From NCBI GenBank assembly GCA_051453625.1, contig JBOZIK010000001.1, positions 173,223,137 through 173,287,136 on the forward strand: a stretch of 64,000 bases of DNA, read 5' to 3'. The position numbers and the translations under genes are program-made. The notes beneath the pieces were generated by a model, which saw only the letters and a list, made by a program, of their open reading frames with translations, was not told where the DNA came from and made no database searches. Each line of letters starts with the position of its first letter. Within the stretch, counting starts at the first letter, position 1. Below are positions 42,101-54,100 of this stretch, piece by piece. The stretch is from Welwitschia mirabilis. Lineage: Eukaryota > Gnetophyta > Gnetopsida > Welwitschiales.

Positions 42101-45100
42101 CAGTTTAAATGATTGCGAGAAGAGGTTGTACATATACATCAAGCATGACATCTTGAAGTAATATTAGGGAACCTCTAGCATGTGATCATCTCCCTTTGAT
42201 CACACTCTCACCCAAATTCCAAGTTTGGTGACCATTTAGTTTCTTCAAACTTGTAAGCGAAGAATTAAATTGAAATTATATGGTGCTTTCATATTGATGG
42301 CTCAAGCTTTAAATACTTTATTCTTAATAACTTTTTCTTTTTAAAGAAGTTAATTAATGGGAAACAATGCCATAGTCATTAGTGTCACTAGTTTGCTTGA
42401 TCAGATGGAAACCCAATAGTGGCCCTTAGGAGGGTAGCAATTGGCTATTAAATTTTTAGCTCTTGCCTGTGATTCGTACCTAAGACGTTGAAGTTTGCAT
42501 CTATGTGTGTCTTAAATACATGGCTAGAACCTCAAGCTAACGTACACACCATAGGACTTGGTTGTAAAACATTAAAACTTACAATCATTGGTCGAACCAA
42601 CCGCACCATGCGCTAGGATTAAGAGCTTTAATTAACTATCAAATTAAGATTTAAAAGCTTCTTCTGTGTTCTTAATACTCCTCTAGTTCTTGTTTGGTAG
42701 CCATCCATCTCCTTAGATTCTACTTGAACTCCAACTCATAATTGATCAAAAAGCTATGGAAGAATACCACAAGGTTTGTTTGCAATAAGTTTTTAGTTAA
42801 GTCTATAGGTTGCAAGGATTATTAATTAATATTTATCATGTTCTAAACATTACAAACACTTATTCTCCCAATAGTCTTTACCTAGCCACAATCACCCAAT
42901 CTCATTGCTTGCACCATTATCACCACTACCTCTTACCTCTAAATTCTTGATCTAGAGAGTGAAATTTTGATTGCTTTGGAATTTTTGTGTTAGAGGTTTG
43001 AATGTGGCTTTCCACTTCTAACAACTTTACTTTCTCAGGGGAGGTTTCCAACATTCTTGTGGTTTTGTCTCAAAAATCTGTATGTCATTTGAATGCTTGT
43101 TCCATAACTTCTTAAATAATGTCAATAGAGTTTGAACAATATCATTTGAGTTTTGATCATCGTGCTAATTTCACACATGCTACAACACTCCTCTCATGGT
43201 TTTGCATAAGAGAGTTAAGATGAGAGCTTTTCCTTTATGCGTAGCCATGGTAAACATGGAGGAGTTTTAGCAATGCTAGTGAAAGGCATTGCTTTTGTGC
43301 TTAGTCTTTGGTAAATAAGGAAAGTTGCTAGTTGTATTTTTCTAGCACCCAACTTTCTAATGGCCTTGACTAGTGGGATAATGCTTATTATCAATTTGGG
43401 CATTATTGGTGAAAGGAGTATAATATGATAGATATCTAGCTAGAGAAATTTGGGTAATAGCTTTTATTTCTTTTAAGTAATTTTGTTTAGTTGTTTATCA
43501 CATTTTTTAAAACTTTTTATCATGTTGACTAACTTTAAAAAGTTTGAACTGTAGAGTTAGGAGCATGCTAAGTGAAGAAACAAGAATGGGTGCCTTAGAA
43601 TTGTCATAGTAGGTGGTTTTGAGTCTTCAAGTTTCAGATTGTTGCTTGACATTACTTGAGGCATAGGATTATCTACTTGGAGCCAAAACGATGGGGTACC
43701 CCAAAAAAGGAAGCCCCTTGTGGTTCATTCCTAGTTTTCTTTTTGGGAACTTGCTTTATTGATCTAGTTGATTCTTTTCTAAGAAGGTATTCTCATTTGA
43801 TGTTACCAATACTGCCTCCAATAACTGCTAATGTGGAATGCTCGATGAGCTGGTTGTGCAACTTAACTAATCATGCATTTTTCATCAATCAACAATCCTG
43901 AGCATCATATCCAATGAAGACAAGAGGTTAGAGAGTAGAAGAATAGTTGAGAGAAAGAATGCAAACTGTTTCAAAAGAGATTAGTGCATTCAACATAATA
44001 GAAGCATTAATGTAATAGAAAATACAAGGGATTACTCCAATCCAGTTGGTTGTCGCCAAACTAGTCTTAGATCATGTATCAAACTACGTCATCCAAAAGA
44101 AAGATCTAATGTCATTCAGCACACAAATTGAGAATCAAAGAAAATTATTTTTATTAAGTCTAATATCTAAAATACAAGCCTTACATTGAGGGTATGGAGA
44201 CAAGGGTCACACCCAACTCATAAAAAGAGGCAAGAGACCTTCTTCCAAGTCTCTCTCAATGGCATCCTCACTCTTGCTACTTCTTTTACATTCTTCAAGC
44301 AATGGGAAGGTTCAAAATGGGAAGGACAAGCCCCTTGCTTTATAGCTTTTAGATTGGTTAAGATGTTAACAAGTTGGTTATACAAAAACCACTACTACTG
44401 CCACTTGCATTGCTGGGTGATCAAAAGCCGCAAAACTTTTGTTCTATAATAGAATAAAGTCTTGATAGGTATCATCACTAGGCAATGGTAACTGGCGATG
44501 ATCTCAGTTGTCACAAAAGAAGGGTTTGCTGGGAATTATCATGGGGCAATGGTATGTAGCAACAATCTTGACTGTATTCTATGGATGCTACATTGTCGTT
44601 GGGTGATGGTATGTGGCGACGATGTTGCAGCATGATCATTGCTAGATGAGTCATTGGATGATGATTCTATCATAATGAGCGATAACTGCATTGATTTTGT
44701 TCAATTTGTCCAACTCTATTTTCATGCATTCACAATCCTTCTTTAATGAAATTCTCTTTGTCCTATCCACACTATCTTCAACAATTAGTATGCCACATGG
44801 GTCTCATTTTAAGTATTTATCATAGCCCCCATCAAGCCCTTCACAGGCCCTAACAAGATAGGTCGAGTAAGGATAAATTAGACCTATGGGCAAAGATTAT
44901 GTTAGTAGGAAAAAAGAAAGCACCAATTTTATAATAATATTATTTATTACAAAATTTCAAAAAGAGTTGGGTTTACATTACAACATTCATGAAAAAGATT
45001 AAGAAAAAGGTGTAGAAAAAAAGGGAATAACAAGAGAGGTCTCTTGAAGGGGATCTACGAAGGCAAAATCTTGTCCTTCTTCTCAATGTCAGTTTGGAGG

Positions 45101-48100
45101 CATCCAGTCCATTTGGTTTAATAGTCAAAAGTGTCCATGTGCTAAAAAATGTGGGCATGCCTTCAAAGTGAGATTTCTACTACTGAAAGAGTGTATGTCC
45201 AAGCTATACTATGCTCTCTTGTTTGTTATCCATGCATTGGGATACCTCTGACCTAGCAATTGTAATCTAAGGATCAAAAGACTCTTTCATTATGATAATC
45301 TACAAGTCAATATAAGCATTGAAGTCCACCATTTGTTGGTCCAGATGTTGTCCTAGATTGGCCATGTGGTCGACCAACAATTGGTAGTCTTCTAAATGCA
45401 ATGATGGCAGAGGAGGTACAATATATATAGAGGATCCTAATGGAATAGAAGTAGAGGGGCCTAGTGTAGAGGAATAGGGACCAGGTGCGGATGATGTTGA
45501 TGGTGGAGTGGATTCTAATCCCATTACTTCACTTTGGCCAACACCTATCTTCTGTGAGGTTTTCAAAGATACAATAGAACTAGATATAAAACCCACATCT
45601 GTAGGAAGAGGAACAAACCATCGAATCCATCTGTTGATAAAGCAAGGATTTGGTAAAAATGCTAGCTTGCTTTCCCTAGCGAATTTTGTAATGTGGGACC
45701 AAATGAATGCTGGTAAGTTTTAGTATTTTCTTTTCCAAGGCAGCCAAAATCATGAGAGCTGAGACCATCAAATGGCTCGCACAAGTACATCGAATAATAT
45801 TTGCTTGGATAGTCTTGGTGACAATCTGCTGATATTCTTTCAAAATACTTGGCTTGGCCCCTTTTGGATCTTAGATTGTTGCATAGTTAGGAAGAAGCAC
45901 TTGTATGGTCTCTTTGTGTTTTATAAATGATCCAACAAAAGGAAGGAATTTGCGGCTTCTCTTTGACATGCCAAGTTCATGGGCCATAGTATGAACACCA
46001 ATTTTAATTTTAGCCCCAGAAATAGTAGAAGTAAAAAATTCTGTATTTTCTTCTCTTCTTAGAGAAGAATTCCCTAATTTCTCAATCCAAAAACTGCCCG
46101 TTAGCAGAAACTATACATTTCTACCCTCACATTTTAGTTTTTTTAATAATATGATTATTTGTTTGCGTAAGCATATCCTTAACGGATCTCTCCACCAAAA
46201 AATTAAGCTTTGCAGATGGTAACTTGGCGGAGTTCTTCTTTTCATAGTGCTTTTGTCTATTTTGGGGTTTCATCTTGAGATTCTTGAGGCTGTCCTTCGA
46301 GTTATTTTTTAGGGACATAATTAGGATTCTTTTGGTGTATGATGTGAGTGAAAGGATTTGATGCTTTTCTTAATCTTTTTGGTGACTTGGAAGATGATGA
46401 TGAAGCCACTACAAACAACCAATCATGTTGAAAGTTGATACAAATTGAAGAGAAGATATAATTCATATATAATAAAGGCTAGTACAATGGATGGCAACAT
46501 TGGAAAATAGAAGGCAACAAGAAATAATGCAAAGAGAATGCACGAATTGGCTATTATTGTGCTTATTTTAATGGAAGCATTCTTACTTCACTGATATATT
46601 TTTAAGAGTATATGCAGTTTTTTCTAAATGAATTAAATTCAATTAATAGCTAGTGTTTAGAGAAAATGTGCATTTGGACATTTAACCCATTAACTAAATG
46701 AACAAAAATGGAGAGCTAAGAATGCAAATACCCTAGGTTCCATGTTGGGGAATGGTCCTAAAAATGTCTTGGGAATTATTGAAAAGGCAAAGAACTAAAC
46801 TAGCTAGAAAATCTGACTATTATTCTTATGTGGATTTTCAAAATCTCTAGCTAAAGAATGTGCATTGAAATGGTAAGTAGGGGAGTAGAACTTACTTGAA
46901 GATTGAAAGAGATACAATCAAAATTGGATCAAGTGCTAAAGAATCGCCAGAGAGTCAAAGGTAGCAATGGAGGGAAATTGGAAGCTAACTGAGTTGCGAG
47001 TTAGACAGAGGGGCTGACGGAAATTTGTAGGCCTATGACCCGTTTGTTAAACCGTTGTTAGGGGAGGCCAAGTGGCGAAAGTTGCTTGATGGCGATTGAC
47101 ATTGCTACTTTGTCATTGGTTGAGGATATAACGATGGTTGACCAATTGCTATGTAGTCACTAGGCGATTAAGTAGTGACAATCACTACTTGTGTGACTGG
47201 GTGACAAAAGTGGCGAATGGCGGACAATTTGATAAAACTTAAAAATATGAATCAATTCACACTTCTCTAGGATTGGTTGACATTAGGTGAGGAATGAATG
47301 AAGTAGACAATGCTTTTTAATGGAGAGTCTCCTATATAAGGCAATGAACCAAACTAGGAAAAGAACTAGCTAAATTGTATACTTAGTGCATCTAATTAAA
47401 AATGGAATCAAGAAGAGATGAGGAAGATGCTTTTTAATTTGTTAAATGATAATCAACTTGTAATGAAGATTGTCTACATTGATCAAGATGCCTTTCAAAG
47501 TGCAGAGTCAGTTTGGAATCCACCACCTATCAATTCAATTTGGTCATATTTCATTATTGATTCAGATTAGAAAAAGTTGAAAGTCCAAACTCTTGCAAAA
47601 CATTTAAGGCTATAGTGTATTACATAGGCATGTTTCTAAGACAGGACAGGGTTAAATATGATTATGCCCATAGCGAATGACACAACTTAGCAATCTATGC
47701 TCGAATTCCTCCTTTCGGAGTTGAACCATACATCAAACTCCATAAGGAATGTGGGTTGGGAACCCTTCCATTAAGCATCTATGCACATCAACATGGTATT
47801 GCTAAGACAGGGTGTAGGAGTACACAAGGCCTTAATCCGTAGAACCGTATAGGGTTAATCCCTCAAATTCATCCTAATCCTCCGAATTCCCACTAAATGC
47901 AAGTTGTAGGAGTACATAAGGCCTGAATCACTAGGATCACACAAAGTGGTGTTTAAAAGATTTCCAAACACGAGGTGTAGGAAGAAGTGTAGAAGGCCTT
48001 GATTACTAAACTTGCACAAGTGGGATTATTAAAGATCAATGCAATGCAAGTGGGATTATTAAAGATCAATGCAAGAAAAGCTAAAAATAAGACTATGGAA

Positions 48101-51100
48101 GGATAGAGTAATGAAACTCAACTAGAGTTTGTAGACCAATCCCTTCCTTTATTCACTGCCAGAATTCACCAAAGCATAAAACAAAGCGTGAAAAACCTAA
48201 CTTTGTTTGTAGCCTTGAGTGAGGATCTTCTTCTCTCAGGAAGCCTATTTGGCTTCCCTCGCAATGGCACCAAAATATGATAGGTTTGTTGTGCAACTGG
48301 ATTAATTGTGCATTTTCAATGATTCAACAATCCCGAGTATTGCATCTAGTGAAGACAAGAGGTTAAAGAGTGGAATGCTTGAGAGAGAGAATGTAAACCG
48401 TTTCAAAAGNNNNNAGTGCTTTTAACATAACAAAATCATTAATGCAATAGAAAATGCAAGTCACTACCCTGATCTAGTTGTTTATCACTCAACTAGTCTC
48501 AAATCTTACCTCATCCAAAAGAAAGATCTGATGTCATTCAACACACAATTTGATAATCAAAGCAAAACATTTTTATTAAGTCTAATATCTATAATACTAG
48601 ACCTACATGGAGGGTGTGGAGACAAGGGTCCCACTCCAACTCACAAGAAGAGGCAATAGACCTTGTTCCAAGTCTCTCTTAGTGGCCTTGTCACTCTTGC
48701 TACTTTCTTTCACATTCTTCAAGCAACGAGAAGCTTAAAAATGGTAACGACAAGCCCCTTGCTTTATGGCTTTCGAATTGGTTAAGAGATTAACAAGTTG
48801 GTTATATAGAAATTGCCATTGTGGCTACTTATATCGCTAAGCAAGTGCAAGTGGTGGCACTTTCAGTCTATAACAAGAGAAAACATTGTGAGGTATCCTT
48901 GTTGGACAATGATATCTAGCAACAATCTCGGTTGTAATAGGTCTCATTGGGAATCGTCATTGGGTAATGGTAAGTAGCAATGATCTTGGCTATATTCTAT
49001 TGTCGCTGCGTGATGATATTTGGTGACGACGTGGCAGCATGAGTGTTGCTAGATAAGTTGCCTAGTGATGATTTTGTTGCAAGTACTAATGATTCTGTTG
49101 ATTTTTGTCCAATTTTTCCAACTCTACTTTCATGCACTCCCAATCCTTCTTTAATGAGATTCTGTTTATACTATCCATACTATTTTGCACAATTAGTATG
49201 CCATACAGGTCTCATTTAAGTGTTTATCAATGCTCTTAGTTTGCTCTTGCAACCATACCATTTTCCTAAGTCTTGTAGAAATTCTCAAGACTTTAGAGGA
49301 AGTATTAACTCTTGTAGAAATTCTCAAGACTTTAGAGGCTTTTTCCGCTTGTCTTTTGATCCTTTATTAGTTTATCACTATTTCTCTTTTTGCTTTTAAA
49401 AATTTCTTTCCCTTTTTTAATTGCATGTTTGTTTTTAGATTAATGTCTCTCTGATGCCATAATGAGGTATCTTATTTAGAAGGATAACCTTGTAGAAGTG
49501 TTAATTCTGCATATGCTCATAAAAAAAATGTAGATTACTTTGTGTTATGTCTATTTTTTAGCAAATGCAGAATTATGAAGTATATCTTTAGCGCTTATAT
49601 TAGCTAAACACAATGCATGCTATAACTTTCTTGTTAGTCACAATAAGCAGGATGAGCCATTGCATTAACCATTACAGGAAAAATATAAACAAATAATGCA
49701 TAGCAACATGCATCTATAGCTTCACTCCAATACAGTACAGCATTATATCGTGAAGAAAAATATTTGTAATGTTTTCCATCAACAATACTGTTAGGACCAA
49801 CTATCCTAGAGGGAAGGGGTGAATAGGATAGCGAAAGGGTAATTTTTGCTTTTGAATGTCTAAGTAAAGTTTGCACACTTTGCTATTGACAAATGTAGAG
49901 ATTTGCGCTAAGTAAATGTGAATTGCAATAGTGAAATTTAAGTGCAAGTATAAAAATGAACAAATAAACATAATGAAAATCACACAAGAGAATTGAAAAT
50001 AAGTTTGTTTTCCTTTATTACAGAGTGCTTTCCACAGATTACTCGAACGGGCCTTTGTGGTAGTCCTCCACCAATTACAACGAGATTTTTTGACAAATCT
50101 TAGCCACCAAGCAAGCAGTTAAGCTTCTTTAACAGTTGAGATGGAGTATAGAGAGAGAGAGGAAGTAAAACAAAGTGCTATTTCACAATTAAGTCCAATG
50201 ATTAAAGGCCCAAAAGTTTGTAACTAGTACAACAATGTTTAGATTATATAGAGAATGAAATCTGGCTGTTGTAAATCAAGTTTCCAAGAAATGTAGCTAT
50301 GCAGTGAGTCAAAACAGCTTTTTAGCCTCCCAATGCGAAATAAAAGGTCAAGTTCGACTTTCCAATGGCTAACTGCCGTAACAGAGTGCATCCTAGTTGA
50401 CCCCTTGACAGGAGACTATCAGCCTTAGTTCTAAGTTGGTTGACCCCTTACTGATTTTGGGTCATTGAAAAAGTCTTCAAGTGGTTGACCCCTTGGAAAT
50501 ACCAGTTGACCACTTATTGGAATTGTAATCTTGAGTAAATGGTCGACCCTGTGTAGATTCCAGTCGACCGCTTAGAAATGAGGTTCTGTATTTTTGCAAT
50601 AGGCAAATGCCTGTAAGTCACACCTAGTCGACCGCTTATCAATGATTTTACTTCTTTTCCTCATGCAGTCAAACTCCTTGTTGTAGTTGGATGCCTCCCT
50701 AGTCTAGTCTTGTGCTTGATTAATTTGTCTTTTATATGTCCATGTATCTAGACTTTCTTCAAGGCTCGCAGAATTCATATGAGGCATGATGTTTACTTTA
50801 TTTGAAATTTTATTTGTCATCAATAGACAATTAGGAGGTGTAACAATCTACCCCTTTATCATTGATGACAACCAAATTTTCTGTGATGCTCCCCCAAAAC
50901 CTGTTTATTTGCTGTAAGAATGTGTTTCACAAGAAATGCATTTGAAACATAGTTGAAGCTGAGTGCCAAAGTGTGAAGTTGTTTGGCTCTGGCAAATACA
51001 CTAATGTATGGTAAGCATAATAGTCATCAGTATTCGCTAAAATGAATTTCCACAGTATAAACATGAAAAGCACAATGATTATGAAGTTCAAATTGCAAAT

Positions 51101-54100
51101 GTTTCATAATCAACTAAGGAGTCATCTGGTTCATTATCACCTAATTGTTGGTCATCCATGTTTTCCATCTTTTTCTCTTCACTGCATTCAACGTTGGAGA
51201 ACCTATCTTCTGCTTTATCACTAGCCTCATTATCTGTATTATCTAAGTCATTCTCTAATTCCACCTCATGGCGGTTAATTAGATCAAGTTCAAAATCATT
51301 ATCTAATTTGGCCAGAAGGGAAACATTGCAAGAAGTAAATGCCATTAAGGATAACCTCTTTTGATGCTGACCTTCATTCGTATTGGAGTCATCATCACTT
51401 CCCCAAGTGACAACATTGCATTTCTTCTTCACACCCGTTTGCCCCTCCTCCTTTTTGACTGTTTGGACATTCAAGAACCATGTGTCCAAATCTTTGCAAG
51501 CATAGCACTTGATGCGTTTTTCCTTTGGCCTACCCTTCATTCTAAAAGATGTTCCCCCCTTTTCCTTTTTGCTTTTCCACTTCTTACGTCTTAGCATTCT
51601 TTTAAACTTCCTAGTAAACAAAGCTAACTCTTCATCAAACTTAGAATCGAAATCAGAAGAAGATGAGCTAGAACTATCATCTTTAGATTTGGAACGTGCA
51701 ATTTGATCAGCATTAAGTGCCATACCTTTGCCTTTATTACCTTTACAAAAATGTCTTAATTCAAAGGTGAGGATGTTAGTTACCAACTCCTCTAGCTTGA
51801 TCTTCTCAAAATCTTTGGTTTTTTTAAATGGAGAGGACGTTGTTCTAAGAGGCCTCGAGAAGGGACCTTAAGATCCTCTCTACAATTTGACTAGGTGCAA
51901 GTGGTCAAGCCCCCATAGACCATTTACTATGTCCATCAACTGCTTGTTGAAGTCTTTGTTAAGGCCTCATCCTCTTAAATACTTATTTGGTCAAATTGGG
52001 TCATGAGCATTTTTTCCGTTTTTCCTTGATTTGATTTGTGCAGTAGAAAAGGTTTTAACGTTTTTTCTAGTCTTTCGCATTCAATGCACAACATATTGCA
52101 TGCATAGCCTTTTTGTTCAACATAGCACGATCTTTTTTCCCTATCTTCTCACTTGCTTTTTTTTGACCAACATGATATCTAAACTATTCACTGACTTCAC
52201 TTGCCATCGGAGGTTCAAAACCTTCCTCTACAATGGTCTAGCAGTCAAAGCTCATTGCCTTTATGCAAACTTGCATTCTGGACTTCTAGAGTTTCTTGTT
52301 GTCACCACTGAAGTAGGGAGGGTGGTTAATTGGTTGATGTTTAATCTCTGATTTCCTGTTAAACAATAAAAAATATACGAAAACACCAAACACCAAGGCT
52401 TTGGTCCCAATTGTTAGGACTAGCTATCCTAGAGGGAAGGGCTGGATAAGATAGCAAAAATTCTGACTAAAATTTGCAGACTTTGCTAATAACAAATATA
52501 GAGATTTGTACTAAGTAAATGTGAATTACAATAGTGAATTTTAAGTACAATTATAAAAATGAACTGATAAGCACAATGAAAAGCACACAACATAATTGAA
52601 AACAAGCATGTTTTCCTTTAGAGTGTTTTGCATCCATCACTCACATGGGACTTTGTGGTAGTCCTCCACCAATTACAATGGGATTTTGCAGCAATCTTCA
52701 GTCATCAAGCAAGCAAGTAAGCTTCTTCAATAGTTGAGATTGTGTACAGTGAGACAGAGAGAGAGAGGAAGTAATATAGTGTTCTATTTCACAACTAAGT
52801 TTAACAATCAAAAACCCAAAAGTTCTTGACAAGTACAATAGTGTTTAGGTTGTACAGAGAATGAATCCTACCTGTTGTAGGTCAAGTTTCCAAGAAATGT
52901 AGCAGTTGGAGTGAGGCAGAATGGTTGTTTAGCCTCCCAATGCTAGATAACATGGTCAAGCTTAACCTTCCAATGGCTACCTGCAATGATAGCCGAGTGT
53001 ATGATGGTCAACCTCTTGACAGCAGTCATTGACCTGTTAGCTGGTTGACCTTGCTTTTAAACTTATGGACCCCTTATCGATTTTGAGTCACTGAAAAAGT
53101 TTCAGGTGGTCAGCCCCTTGGAAATGCCAGTCAACCACTTTTTGGAATTGTAACCTTCAGTAGCAATAGATGGTCAACCCTTGTAGATGTTGGTCAACCG
53201 CTTGGAGATGAGGTCCAATATTTCTGCAATAGGCACTCAACCTTCAAGTCAGACTTGGTCGACTGTTCATCAATGATGTCACCTCCTTTTCCTCCCAAGG
53301 TCAAATACCTTGTCGCAGCTGGTCACCTGCCTAGTCTAGTCTTGTGCTTGATTGATTTCTCCCTTTATGTGTCCAAACATCCAGCCTCTTTTCAAGGCCT
53401 ATAGAATTCATACAAGGTACTATCTTTACTTCATTTGAGATTTGATTTGTCAGCAATAGACAATCAAGAGGTGCAACAAGTAGCTGGAAGTTCTGAACAG
53501 TCGTAACAGCTTAGCAAATTTTCAAGAACAGATTTTGGACTTTGAATAAATTCATGAATCATTGACTACTGGTGCATTCTGGAACTATCTTGTGGCTGTG
53601 CATTTTACACAAAAATGCATGTTTGTGATTGATAATAATTTACCTTTTTTGCCCCTCTCTATTATAGATTGAATGATGCAGCCGTAAAAAAGTAATATGC
53701 CCCAAACATTTAACAAACTACTTCAAATGTCCAGCAATAACAAGGCATAGCTTTGAAAATATGTAGAATCGAGAATCGAGAAATCGATGAAGGCATAGCT
53801 TTGAAAATATGCAGACGTGCATAAAAAGTAGAAATTAGCTGGGTAGAATAAAGCTTTGTGAAACGTTGGGTAATAGGAGCCAGATAACATTAGTGGAACT
53901 GGCGTTTTTGTCTAATGTTTGGATGTGTAAAATGCCTTTTAATATTTTTTTAACAGCTGATAACAAGCTTGCCAGCGCACACAATTGTGCAAGACTTCTG
54001 ATTCATCTTTTGCATGTTGTGAAGGTTCCTGAGCTTTTGTTTGACAAAAGGACTCGTTCAAACCTTGCTCATACATGGAATGTTAGCATTGACAAAAGTC

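Larger units (their letters stand above)
43843..49229 (-). mobile_element. LTR retrotransposon, 5.4 kb, minus strand, no recognisable pol
   Basis: Complete element with LTRs at 43843-44822 and 48278-49229 and a perfect 5 bp target duplication, ATGCT. On the minus strand, a primer-binding-site-like TTTTGGTGCCATTGCGAGG lies just inside the right LTR (about 48256-48275). It resembles TTTTGGCGCCGTTGCCGGGG, used by many plant Ty3/gypsy (Tat/Athila-type) elements. A polypurine tract (GATGGGGGCTA, 44823-44833) lies inside the left LTR. The ~3.45 kb internal region shows no protease, RT or integrase, only a decayed ORF of unknown type (45300-46320). It is best read as a non-autonomous element inserted antisense in intron 2. 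Confidence 0.87.
49789..53478 (-). mobile_element. SIRE-like Ty1/copia element with gag only, minus strand
   Basis: LTRs at 49789-50845 and 52412-53478 match along their length. On the minus strand the right LTR is the 5' one. It is followed by TTGGGACCAAAGCC (about 52398-52411), a decayed version of the TTGGTATCAGAGCC primer-binding site. A polypurine tract, AAAGGGGTAGAT, precedes the left LTR (50846-50857). The 1.57 kb interior holds a copia-type gag whose C-terminal part is open for 232 codons; protease, integrase, RT and RNase H are absent. The five bases outside the LTRs (AATAC and AGTAG) match at only three positions, so the target duplication is eroded or absent. Confidence 0.85.
39383..54024 (+). 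other. Intron 2, 14,642 bp
   Basis: Donor gtatgg at 39383, acceptor gtgaag ending at 54024. It contains three LTR-retrotransposon insertions, all on the minus strand, antisense to the gene. No other exon was recognised inside. An alternative acceptor at 53952 (ttaacag) would run into a stop in the required frame, so 54024 is preferred. Confidence 0.7.

Noticed and set aside
45508-45723. Plus-strand frame in the 5.4 kb element
   Set aside because: Antisense shadow of the decayed minus-strand ORF.
53866-54024. Upstream extension of the exon 3 open frame
   Set aside because: It is not in frame with exon 2 from the 53952 acceptor, and the upstream codons lack family resemblance. It is intronic.
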